Below, piece by piece: positions 1 to 6,927 of a DNA stretch of 13,522 bases. Within the stretch, counting starts at the first letter, position 1. Each line of letters starts with the position of its first letter. The notes under the pieces were generated by a model that did no database searches, was not told the origin of the DNA, and was given only the letters and a program-made list of their open reading frames with translations. Position numbers and translations under genes: made by a program. This DNA is from Nitrospirota bacterium (GTDB lineage Bacteria > Nitrospirota > Nitrospiria > Nitrospirales > Nitrospiraceae): assembly GCA_016222925.1 (NCBI GenBank), contig JACRQB010000072.1, forward strand, positions 1-13,522. Reading direction: 5' to 3'.

Positions 1-450
1 GAGATACATGGGAATGAGCATGAGCTCCCAAAAGAAGAAAAACAGAAACAGGTCGATGGCGAGAAACACCCCGATGACTCCGCCCAGGGCGAGCAGGACG
101 TTACAGTGAAACAATCCGACGCGACTCTGGATTTCAGTCCAAGAAGCAATAGTGGCAACGACGCCGATGAAGGCCGTGAGTAGGATGAGAATCAGGCTCA
201 GCCCATCGAGACCAAGATGGAGGCTAATGCCCCAACGGGGAATCCAACTGACGTGACTTTCTACAAGCCAGGACCCGTGACCTGAGGTCTGAGCCGAGTG
301 GTCTTGACTCCACAGCAGAAGGGTCAGAAACAACTCAACTGATAAGGCTCCGATGGCAATCCAGCGAGGAGCGTGGCGGGACCACTGTTGTCCCATCCAT
401 GCGAGGGGCGCAGCGAGAATTGGAATAAGTATGAGCAGCCAGAGGACCAT
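1..450 (-). CDS. nuoM: NADH-quinone oxidoreductase subunit M (NuoM), 5' part only
   Basis: Antiporter-like proton-pumping subunit of the complex I membrane arm. The first 150 codons are visible and the gene runs off the left edge, so the C-terminal two thirds lie outside. It starts with ATG at 450, four bases after the nuoL stop, so it is probably coupled to nuoL; no clear Shine-Dalgarno is seen. The translation matches E. coli NuoM closely: a hydrophobic N-terminal helix, PRWGISLHLGLDGLSL at about 71-86, GGVIGVFLAID at about 123-133, then FFFFWELMLIPMY. E142 in that last motif aligns with the essential TM5 glutamate (E144 in E. coli). The conserved lysines of TM7, TM8 and TM12 cannot be checked here. 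No frame break is seen in the visible part. nuoN would be expected next on the left. Confidence 0.95.
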   Translation of the reverse strand, partial: MVLWLLILIPILAAPLAWMGQQWSRHAPRWIAIGALSVELFLTLLLWSQDHSAQTSGHGSWLVESHVSWIPRWGISLHLGLDGLSLILILLTAFIGVVATIASWTEIQSRVGLFHCNVLLALGGVIGVFLAIDLFLFFFFWELMLIPMYL

Positions 451-454
451 AGAT

Positions 455-2344
455 TTACATCGCAAACAGGCCAAGCAACATCAGTGTCCCAACGACAATG
501 GTGGCGGCATACCAACGGACATGCCCTGTCTGCGTGTGACTCATCCAGCCATGGCAGGATTCGGCGCACACAGCAAGCCACTCGTACCCACGATCGAGCA
601 TGTCATTAGGATGTCGTGTCAGGGAGAACCAGGGCCTGACGAACAGGCGATTATACAGTCGATCGAATCCCCACCCTCCTTCCAGTAAGGTCACCGAAGG
701 ACGATTGATGGATTGATCTGTCCATCGCGCAGCAAAGAGGGAGCCAGGCAGGAACAGGAGAGATGCGAGGCCGATCCCGAGCAGTGCCGCGACTGTGACG
801 GCCAGTTGCTCACGGGTTTCACTCGCTTCATCCATCCCTGGAAGCAGTTCCGTCGTTGGGAGCGCATGCGACAAGTACTGACTAAATAGGGTCACATTCC
901 CAAGCGTGTGGGGCATCTCGAGAAAGCCGACGGTGAGCGCCAAGAACGCCAGCACCACCAGAGGAACACGCATCGCCAGACCTGGTTCGCCGGTCGGCTG
1001 GGTGCGAACCTCTCCGAAAAAGACTCGAAAGATCAGTCGGAAACTGTAGAGTCCTGTCAGCATGGCCCCAAATAATGCACCAAACCAGATCCACCGATGG
1101 CTCAAGGGCGAGGACCAGACCGACCACAAGATCCAATCCTTGCTGTAAAACCCTGATGTGATGAGGGGGACGCCGGACATCGCGGCGGCCCCGATCAGGA
1201 ATGTCCAAAAGGTCCAGGGCAGATGCCGTCGGAGGCCGCCCATCCGGGAAATGTCCTGCTCGTGGTGGAGGCTGTGAATCACCGATCCAGCCGCAAGGAA
1301 GAGCAAGGCTTTAAAGCACGAATGAGTCAGGAAATGAAAGAGCGCGGCAGACCAGGCCCCGACGCCGAGCGCCAGAAACATATAGCCGATCTGGCTCATC
1401 GTTGAGTACGCCAGCACCCGCTTGATGTCCTGTTGAACCAGTGCGCTGGTCGCAGCCAGCAGCAACGTCGCAAGGCCGATCACCGCGATGACCTCTTGCA
1501 CCAGCGGCGCAAGCGCAAACAGATGATGCATACGAGCAATGAGGTAGACCCCCGCCGTCACCATCGTGGCCGCATGGATGAGCGCGCTCACCGGAGTGGG
1601 GCCTGCCATGGCGTCCGGCAGCCACACTTGAAGTGGCAATTGTGCCGACTTTCCGACCGCCCCGATCAGGAAGAGCACCGCTACGATCATGGCAAGGTTC
1701 GAACTCACCGGCCAAGCCTCTGTCGCAAGACTCTGGACCTGTTGGATTGACAAGGTTTTGAATTGCGTAAAGAGGATGAACAATCCGATGGCAAACGCTG
1801 TGTCTCCGATGCGAGTGACGATAAACGCCTTCTGCGCGGCGGTACCGTATTCAGGTTCGCGATACCAAAATCCGATCAACAAATAGCTGCAAAGTCCCAC
1901 CCCTTCCCAGCCTAGGTAGAGGAGAAGGAGATTGTCGGCCAACACCAGCGTCAGCATGGCGGCCACGAACAGATTCATATAGGCAAAAAATCTGGCGTAG
2001 CCATCATCATGGGCCATGTATTCGGCGGAGTACAGATGGATCAGGAAGCCTATGGCGGTGATCACCGCCACCATCAAGAGTGATAACGCATCCAGGTACC
2101 AGGAGATGCCGACCGTCATTCCAGACGTGTCGATCCAGTTCCATAGCGTTTGATGATAGAACTCATGGTCAGGAAAGGTGCGGAAGAAGTCTGCGGCGAC
2201 AAGCGCAGTGGTCACGGCTGCCGTCCCCACTGAACCGCACCCGACCCACGCGATCTGGTGCCGGGTCAATCGTCCGCCACACAGGGCCAACAACAGAAAA
2301 CCCGCGAGTGGAAGGACCGGGATAAGCCAGAGCAAGCTGATCAT
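455..2344 (-). CDS. nuoL: NADH-quinone oxidoreductase subunit L (NuoL)
   Basis: Distal antiporter-like subunit of complex I, which pumps protons and carries the long lateral helix that clamps the membrane arm. The frame is open up to an ATG at 2422, but I choose ATG 2344 (MISLLWLIPVLPLAGF) because it aligns with the E. coli N-terminus. The extra 26 residues come from a low-complexity spacer. This gives 629 aa, against 613 in E. coli. Key residues are present: E147 in LGWEGVGLCSYLL, K232 in GAVGKSAQLPLQ, H257 in SALIHAATMV, K345 in HSCFKALLFLA, and K402/D403 in GFYSKDW. The C-terminal stretch from GWGFDRLY to the RWY before the last helix has about the same length as in E. coli, so there is no enlarged lateral helix of the kind reported for 2M-type complexes. 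The Shine-Dalgarno is weak (GAGACGAG directly before ATG). A 133-bp gap separates it from nuoK. Confidence 0.97.
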   Translation of the reverse strand: MISLLWLIPVLPLAGFLLLALCGGRLTRHQIAWVGCGSVGTAAVTTALVAADFFRTFPDHEFYHQTLWNWIDTSGMTVGISWYLDALSLLMVAVITAIGFLIHLYSAEYMAHDDGYARFFAYMNLFVAAMLTLVLADNLLLLYLGWEGVGLCSYLLIGFWYREPEYGTAAQKAFIVTRIGDTAFAIGLFILFTQFKTLSIQQVQSLATEAWPVSSNLAMIVAVLFLIGAVGKSAQLPLQVWLPDAMAGPTPVSALIHAATMVTAGVYLIARMHHLFALAPLVQEVIAVIGLATLLLAATSALVQQDIKRVLAYSTMSQIGYMFLALGVGAWSAALFHFLTHSCFKALLFLAAGSVIHSLHHEQDISRMGGLRRHLPWTFWTFLIGAAAMSGVPLITSGFYSKDWILWSVWSSPLSHRWIWFGALFGAMLTGLYSFRLIFRVFFGEVRTQPTGEPGLAMRVPLVVLAFLALTVGFLEMPHTLGNVTLFSQYLSHALPTTELLPGMDEASETREQLAVTVAALLGIGLASLLFLPGSLFAARWTDQSINRPSVTLLEGGWGFDRLYNRLFVRPWFSLTRHPNDMLDRGYEWLAVCAESCHGWMSHTQTGHVRWYAATIVVGTLMLLGLFAM

Positions 2345-2477
2345 CTCGTCTCTCGTCGTTCGTGAAACCAGCCGGAAAACGTTTCGTGTCGCGAGTCTCT
2401 TGTTTCGGGCCGGATATGGCACGCTATGAAACTGAGAACCAGAAACCTTTTGTCGTTCGACTAATCGCTCATATGGT
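2345..2477. other. Low-complexity spacer between nuoK and nuoL
   Basis: This 133-bp gap is the longest inside the operon. On the plus strand it is rich in degenerate TCTCG, TTCGT and TTTCG units, at about 2344-2364 and 2380-2409, followed by two GAAAC copies near 2428-2446. On the coding strand this reads as ACGA/GAGA/GAAAC-rich sequence. The pattern resembles the short degenerate repeats I associate with Nitrospira intergenic DNA, but that is from memory. I see no clean hairpin with a T-tract and no small ORF with family support. The upstream extension of the nuoL frame through this region is probably not translated. Confidence 0.45.
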
Positions 2478-2700
2478 TTAGCCTCTCATCTCGCAGAATG
2501 CATCGGCGTCCAATGTTCGAAACCGATGTGACAGCTGCAGCACAATCCCCAGTGCCACAGACACTTCAGCCGCGGCCAGGGTGAGGATGAATATGAACAT
2601 GATCTCGCCATCGACTTGTCCCCAACGAGCTCCCGCAGAGACCGACCAGTCCGAGACCAAACAGCATGATGGCCAACACCAGCGCAGGCGTGCTCAACAT
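2478..2700 (-). pseudogene. nuoK: NADH-quinone oxidoreductase subunit K (NuoK), internally deleted and frameshifted
   Basis: Small membrane subunit of complex I, normally about 100 aa with three helices. The start is intact: ATG at 2700 overlaps the nuoJ stop (TGATG), with GGAG about 8 nt upstream. The first 21 codons match NuoK TM1 (MLFGLGLVGL at 12-21). The sequence then jumps to another frame at about 2637-2641, where AGARWGQVDGE, LAAAEVSVALGIVLQL and the terminal CEMRG match the E. coli C-terminal half, ending in TAA at 2478. Compared with E. coli, 13 nt are left where about 90 are expected between GLxGL and WGQ, so about 77 nt are missing. The lost part is most of TM2 with the essential glutamate (E36 in E. 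coli). The TM3 glutamate (E72 equivalent) remains. Read from its ATG, the gene stops after 44 codons. It is either a true pseudogene or an assembly deletion. Confidence 0.88.
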
Positions 2701-3197
2701 CACCGAGACTCCTTCGACACACGACGCCCCAAGTGATAGGCGCCGATCAGCCCAGGGAGCAACAGCATCGAAGCCAACTCCACTCCGATGATATAGGGTC
2801 CGTAGAGAGCGATGGAGAGTCCTTTCTGTCTGGTTTCTGAAACGGTATTCGGAAGATGGTCCCCGACGGCAATGAGGTATCCCACCTCACCGAGCAGCAC
2901 CAGGGCCAGGATACCTGGTCCCACCCACGTGCCCGGTGTGAGCCACGTCCGTTCTTGTTCAACGGCGAGCGGACCCAGGAGCATTACGACAAAGATGAAG
3001 AGCACCATAATGGCACCGCCGTAAATGATGATTTCGAGCGCCGCGGCAAACTGAGCGCCGAGCAAATAGAAAATGAGAGCCAGCGCGATCAAGGCGACGA
3101 CCAGGTAGAGCAGCGCGTGGACGGCATGCACATGCGTGATGACGCGCAGCGTCGCCAGGACGGTGACGGCTGCCGCGATATAAAAAAGGATTTCCAT
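2700..3197 (-). CDS. nuoJ: NADH-quinone oxidoreductase subunit J (NuoJ)
   Basis: Five-helix membrane subunit of complex I, next to NuoA and NuoK, that links the quinone site to the pumps. The open frame extends to 3269, but ATG 3197 (MEILFYIAAAVTVLATLRVI) aligns with the E. coli start (MEFAFYI), giving 165 aa against 184. The diagnostic TM3 segment ALEIIIYGGAIMVLFIFVVM is at 53-72. It carries E55, Y59 and the glycines associated with the pi-bulge. GPYIIGVELASMLLLPGL, the fifth helix, follows near the C-terminus. The C-terminal tail after HLGRRVSKESR is shorter than in E. coli. The purine-rich GGGATGTGAGACC lies just before the start. The stop codon overlaps the nuoK start. Confidence 0.96.
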   Translation of the reverse strand: MEILFYIAAAVTVLATLRVITHVHAVHALLYLVVALIALALIFYLLGAQFAAALEIIIYGGAIMVLFIFVVMLLGPLAVEQERTWLTPGTWVGPGILALVLLGEVGYLIAVGDHLPNTVSETRQKGLSIALYGPYIIGVELASMLLLPGLIGAYHLGRRVSKESR

Positions 3198-3253
3198 GGT
3201 CTCACATCCCTTTTCGATGTTGATGCCTGAATCGTATGGAGGATGGGGCTCCA

Positions 3254-3266
3254 GCGCCAAGGGCGC
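3254..3266. other. Short GC hairpin in the nuoI-nuoJ gap
   Basis: A perfect 5-bp inverted repeat, GCGCC-AAG-GGCGC, with a 3-nt loop sits in the 78-bp gap between the nuoI stop and the nuoJ start. No T-tract follows on the minus strand, so it is not a classical terminator. It could be an mRNA stability or processing element, or chance in GC-rich DNA. Confidence 0.25.
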
Positions 3267-3275
3267 CACCGTGTT

Positions 3276-3818
3276 TCATGGCATCAAACTCCTCACGTCC
3301 ACCGGCGGACACTCGTTTTCAGCTTGTCCCTTGTCTTTGTCGAGCGTCTTGACGCCGGCGACCCGATAAAAGTTGTAGTCGGGATACTTGCCGGTCCCGC
3401 TGATCAGCAGATCTTCCTTCTCGTAGACCAGGTTCCGGCGCGCATATTCACTCTGTTCAAAATCCGGGATGAGTTGGATGGCATTGGTCGGACAAGCCTC
3501 CTCGCACATCCCACAATAGATGCAGCGCGAAAAATTAATCCGGAAGAATTCAGGATAGCGACGATCCTGGGCCGCCGGGTTGTCCGTGGCCTGTAGCGCG
3601 ATGCAGTCAACAGGACAAGCTGCTGCGCAGAGGTAGCAAGCCACGCACCGCTCTTCTCCATCAGGATCTCTGGTCAGGACGATGCGTCCACGCCAGCGTG
3701 GAGGCAAATAGGGTCGTTCTTCCGGATACTGAACCGTGACCGGCGTCGTAAAGGTCCGCTTGAAGACGATCCATAACCCGATGATCAGATTACGGGCATA
3801 GAGCCAAAGGTTCATCAT
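3276..3818 (-). CDS. nuoI: NADH-quinone oxidoreductase subunit I (NuoI), two [4Fe-4S] clusters
   Basis: Ferredoxin-like subunit of the complex I hydrophilic arm. It passes electrons from NuoG through clusters N6a and N6b to N2 in NuoB. It is 180 aa, the same length as E. coli NuoI. Two full CxxCxxCxxxCP motifs are present: C58, C61, C64, C68 in CVACYLCAAACPVDC, and C99, C102, C105, C109 in CIYCGMCEEACPTNA. The conserved YLPPRWRGRIVLTRDPDGEE precedes the first. YPEFFRINFSR lies between them, and VYEKEDLLISGTGKYPDYNF follows the second. The N-terminal 25 residues are amphipathic and hydrophobic, as expected for the membrane-surface anchor. ATG at 3818 is followed by a second ATG, and either could start. 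The Shine-Dalgarno is weak. It is separated from nuoH by 71 nt. Confidence 0.97.
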   Translation of the reverse strand: MMNLWLYARNLIIGLWIVFKRTFTTPVTVQYPEERPYLPPRWRGRIVLTRDPDGEERCVACYLCAAACPVDCIALQATDNPAAQDRRYPEFFRINFSRCIYCGMCEEACPTNAIQLIPDFEQSEYARRNLVYEKEDLLISGTGKYPDYNFYRVAGVKTLDKDKGQAENECPPVDVRSLMP

Positions 3819-3863
3819 ACGTATGGCTGCCTTACAGGTGTGCTGCTCTTACACATGATCCAT

Positions 3864-3877
3864 GCGCACGGTTGCGC
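3864..3877. other. Short GC hairpin in the nuoH-nuoI gap
   Basis: A perfect 5-bp inverted repeat, GCGCA-CGGT-TGCGC, with a 4-nt loop lies in the 71-bp gap between nuoH and nuoI. No T-run follows on the coding strand. The only other gap of this size in the middle of the operon (nuoI-nuoJ) has a similar small GC hairpin. The role is unknown and it may be chance. Confidence 0.25.
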
Positions 3878-3889
3878 GGTGCTCCTCTG

Positions 3890-4846
3890 TCATCCCGCTT
3901 TCCAGAGAACCACACCGCCGGTCACGAGGAGATTGATCAACGCCAGCGGCATGACGACCTTCCACCCGAATGACAATAGTTGGTCAAAGCGGAATCGTGG
4001 CCAAGTCGCGCGAATGAGAATGATCAGGACGATGAACCCAGCCATCTTCAAGACAAACCACACCACCGGGGGCAGCCAGGGTCCGTGCCAGCCGCCGAAG
4101 AAGAGGATCACGGTCATCGCTGAGAGTAAGAGGATGCTGAGGTATTCACCGACAAAAAACATTCCGAACTTCATCCCACTGTACTCTGAGTGATAGCCGG
4201 CGACGAGCTCGGCTTCTGCCTCCGGCATATCGAACGGTGTGCGATGCGCTTCAGCCAGTCCCGCCATAAAGAAACCGAGAAAGCCGAAAAACTGAGGGAC
4301 CACAAACCATTGATGCTGTTGTGCGTTGACAATGTCGCTGAGGTTGAACGACCCGGCCAAGAGCACCGCTCCCATCAGCGACAGCCCCATAAAGACTTCA
4401 TAGCTCAAGAGCTGCGCGATGGCCCGAAGGCTGCCGAGAAACGCGAATTTGCTGTTGGATGCCCAGCCTCCAATGATGACACTGTAGGCGGCAAGGCTCG
4501 ACATGGCCAAGAAAAACATAACGCCCATGTTGAGATCAGAGACGACGAAGCTGGGAGCGATCGGTATCACCGCGAACGACATGAGTGCGGTGATCACGAC
4601 GATGGCCGGTGTGATGACGAAGACCGCCTTATCTGCAAAGGGTGGAATCCAGTCTTCTTTCGTAAAGATCTTGATCATATCCGCGAGTGATTGCAGGCAG
4701 CCGCCAGGCCCAAGGCGGTTGGGGCCGTATCGTTCCTGCCAGATTCCCAATAGGCGGCGTTCGACCCAGATCAAGAGCCCGGCCAGCGTCAGCGCGCCAC
4801 CAAGGATGACTCCGATCGTCAGTGCGGTGTGGCTCCAATCGATCAC
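3890..4846 (-). CDS. nuoH: NADH-quinone oxidoreductase subunit H (NuoH)
   Basis: Membrane subunit at the base of the hydrophilic arm. It forms the quinone chamber with NuoB and NuoD and the entry of the proton pathway. It has 318 aa with about eight helices (325 in E. coli). Conserved acidic residues line up with a constant offset of 7 from E. coli: E29 in WVERRLLG, E150 in LLSYEVFMG, and the funnel D206, E209, E211, E213 in HRTPFDMPEAEAELVAGYHS. The loop QERYGPNRLGPGG (37-49) is also typical. The start is GTG at 4846, which overlaps the nuoG stop as GTGA, so translation is probably coupled to nuoG. If nuoG is really frame-broken, ribosomes finishing the nuoG second frame may be scarce and nuoH expression could suffer (inference). 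Confidence 0.97.
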   Translation of the reverse strand: MIDWSHTALTIGVILGGALTLAGLLIWVERRLLGIWQERYGPNRLGPGGCLQSLADMIKIFTKEDWIPPFADKAVFVITPAIVVITALMSFAVIPIAPSFVVSDLNMGVMFFLAMSSLAAYSVIIGGWASNSKFAFLGSLRAIAQLLSYEVFMGLSLMGAVLLAGSFNLSDIVNAQQHQWFVVPQFFGFLGFFMAGLAEAHRTPFDMPEAEAELVAGYHSEYSGMKFGMFFVGEYLSILLLSAMTVILFFGGWHGPWLPPVVWFVLKMAGFIVLIILIRATWPRFRFDQLLSFGWKVVMPLALINLLVTGGVVLWKAG

Positions 4847-6927
4847 GCAACCCTCCGACTTCGTTCGGTCTTGATCGCCTCGAACAGGTCGATCCAGGCC
4901 GGCGCTCTCACTCCGGATACCTCAGGCACAAGAGAGATGCCCGCCGTGCCCACTGGGGTCGAAGGCTCAAGGCGCACGGCAAGGCGGTAGGTCGTTCCTT
5001 GTAAAGCCAGTTCAATGGTGCTGTGCTCCTCGAGCTTCAGTCGCGCTCCATCTGATGGGTGCAAGGACAGGAACGGTTGGGAAATGCGTTCGGCGATCGC
5101 CGGAGAGTGATTGCTGAGTTCTTCTCCTCCAAACACTGCGGACAGGGGGAGCAGCAACCATTGATGCGAGGTCGGCTGAAATGCACCTGGAATCGCGGTG
5201 AACCAACAGGGTGCCTTCGTGCCGACTGGTTCGATTAACCGTACCCCAGGCATTTCGTCTCGCAGCGCTCCGCCAATGTCGTCCTGGTATGTATTCACGG
5301 CCTGGATAGAATTCCAGCCGGGAGCCCAGAATTGTGAAATCAACGGCGAGGGAAGCGGTCCTCGGTATCCCTCCATCGTGAATCCAAGTGGCGAGTCTTG
5401 GTCGACAGGAGGAGGAGGTTCATGCATGGTCAGATGAGAGATCAGAGACGTGCGTCCACTATATCGATCAGATTGCCGAGGGACTTTTTGACCCAGCACA
5501 CGAAAACTCGCGGATGGTGCAACCTCTCCTATTCGTGCCAGCTCAGGAGCAGCCGCTGCCGTTGCAGACACCGCATCGTCAAAGTTGCGCCACGTCGCTA
5601 CTCCGGATACACCCTCTGACTCCTGTGATGTGGCACGGGCGAGGTCACTCAGCCATCGCCAACTCTCCTTCACGTCACCGTCCGGTACAAACACTTGGTA
5701 GAACCGCTGGGCTCGCCCTTCCTGATTCACGAGTGTCCCGTCGGATTCTGGACCTGTGGCTGCTGGGAGAAGCACGTCGGCGCGCGCCGCCGTGCGATGC
5801 TGGAGGGAATCGATCACAATAATCGTTTGTGCAGTTTCAAAGAAGGCATCGACTTTCGCCTGCTCGGCGCGTCGATACAAGTCATTCTCCAGCACGATCA
5901 CGGTATCGGCCTGTCCTTGACTGATCGAGTCGAACGCCTCATTCAAGCTTCCGCCACCTAGCAAGGCGAGACCCGCGCTATTGGACTCCGGAAGCACAAA
6001 GCTCAGCCGAGGCTGTTTCCCCTGATGGTGCAAGGCCCACGCGACATTGGCCGCAGCTTCAAGCGTCGCATGAGAACCACTTCCCGTTCCGGCAATGATC
6101 AGCGGGCGCTGTGCCTGGTCCAGCGCATCGGCGATACGCTGAGCGAGCTCCTGTACCTTGCTGGGGAGATCAGGAACGGAGGGTGCGCCCTGTCCGATGG
6201 TTCCCGCAACGGCAAATCCCAACCGGGCAACATCGTCTGGCGCAGCGAAATAGGTGTCCGTTGCATACTCATGAAACCAGCTACGCTGATACCCAGCGAT
6301 GAACAGAGGGCCTCGCTTGTCTTGGACGGTGTTGCGCACCGCCGCCTCGTCCCATTGGGGTATCTTCAACTCGTCGACTCGTTCCATCGGCTGTTGGCGG
6401 ATTGACTGGAGAAGAGCCAGGGCCAAACGTGGGGCCTCGTTCAAGAGGTCTGCACCGAGGACCAAGACTGCATCGGATTGTTCTGCCTCATGGATGGAAG
6501 CGGAGGGAACCGGTCCGGTCCGAAGAATGGTAAGAACAGTGTGAAGGAGCTGGTGTTCGTGCGTATCCATCCCCGAATAAAATTGTTGTGGTCCGACCAA
6601 GGAACGAAGCGCCACATTGGCTTCGAGTGAAGCGCGAGGCGAGCCAATGCCAACAACGCCGCGCGCGCGTCGTAAGCGGTCTGCGGCGAACTCGATAGCC
6701 TGTGGCACTTCCTCCGGCCGTCCTGGCTTGGTACGGTCCGGTCCCGACCGTACCAGGGCTCGCTTGATTCGCTTGTCACTGTTGACATACTCGTAGCCGA
6801 ACCGCCCACGATCGCACAGAAAGTAGCCGTTCACCCGGCTGTTAAACCGATTGGCGATCCGACGCAGAGTGCCGTACCGTTCACCGGCGGTGGTATTGCA
6901 GCCCAGGCTGCAATGTGGGCAGGAGAT
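4843..6927 (-). CDS. nuoG: NADH-quinone oxidoreductase subunit G (NuoG), C-terminal part in a shifted frame
   Basis: Continuation of NuoG in a different frame from its N-terminal part. Homology begins at about 6927 (ISCPHCSLGC) and runs about 694 codons to TGA at 4843. It holds the N7 [4Fe-4S] ligands: the CPHCSLGC cysteines, then the cysteine of YFLCDRGRFGYEYVN. The molybdopterin-oxidoreductase-like domain follows, with VLGADLLNEAPRLALALLQ, a DVLLPAATGPESDGTLVN segment and a C-terminal beta domain. As in other complex I enzymes, this domain is not expected to bind molybdenum. N-terminal and C-terminal parts together give about 913 aa, against 908 in E. coli, so nothing large is missing besides the junction. 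The frame is open upstream to 7095, but those residues have no NuoG similarity and overlap the true N-terminal frame. No convincing start with a well-spaced Shine-Dalgarno exists for separate translation. Confidence 0.93.
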   Translation of the reverse strand: MSCPHCSLGCNTTAGERYGTLRRIANRFNSRVNGYFLCDRGRFGYEYVNSDKRIKRALVRSGPDRTKPGRPEEVPQAIEFAADRLRRARGVVGIGSPRASLEANVALRSLVGPQQFYSGMDTHEHQLLHTVLTILRTGPVPSASIHEAEQSDAVLVLGADLLNEAPRLALALLQSIRQQPMERVDELKIPQWDEAAVRNTVQDKRGPLFIAGYQRSWFHEYATDTYFAAPDDVARLGFAVAGTIGQGAPSVPDLPSKVQELAQRIADALDQAQRPLIIAGTGSGSHATLEAAANVAWALHHQGKQPRLSFVLPESNSAGLALLGGGSLNEAFDSISQGQADTVIVLENDLYRRAEQAKVDAFFETAQTIIVIDSLQHRTAARADVLLPAATGPESDGTLVNQEGRAQRFYQVFVPDGDVKESWRWLSDLARATSQESEGVSGVATWRNFDDAVSATAAAAPELARIGEVAPSASFRVLGQKVPRQSDRYSGRTSLISHLTMHEPPPPVDQDSPLGFTMEGYRGPLPSPLISQFWAPGWNSIQAVNTYQDDIGGALRDEMPGVRLIEPVGTKAPCWFTAIPGAFQPTSHQWLLLPLSAVFGGEELSNHSPAIAERISQPFLSLHPSDGARLKLEEHSTIELALQGTTYRLAVRLEPSTPVGTAGISLVPEVSGVRAPAWIDLFEAIKTERSRRVA

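Noticed and set aside
455..2344. 2M-type complex I with an enlarged NuoL lateral helix
   Set aside because: Such complexes are known from Nitrospira and rhizobia, but the NuoL stretch from GWGFD to the final RWY is about as long as in E. coli, so the insertion is absent. A second nuoM would lie outside the window and cannot be judged.
2345..2422. Longer NuoL starting at ATG 2422
   Set aside because: The extra 26 residues are basic, come from the low-complexity spacer, and have no counterpart in NuoL. The ATG at 2344 aligns with the family N-terminus.
3198..3269. Longer NuoJ starting at 3269
   Set aside because: The 24 extra residues have no family counterpart. MEILFYI at 3197 matches the E. 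coli start and has a purine-rich stretch just upstream.
4190..4690. Plus-strand 166-codon open frame opposite nuoH
   Set aside because: It is fully antisense to a strongly conserved gene, has a highly charged, low-hydrophobicity composition typical of a shadow frame, and matches no family I recognise. Other plus-strand frames were rejected for the same reason.
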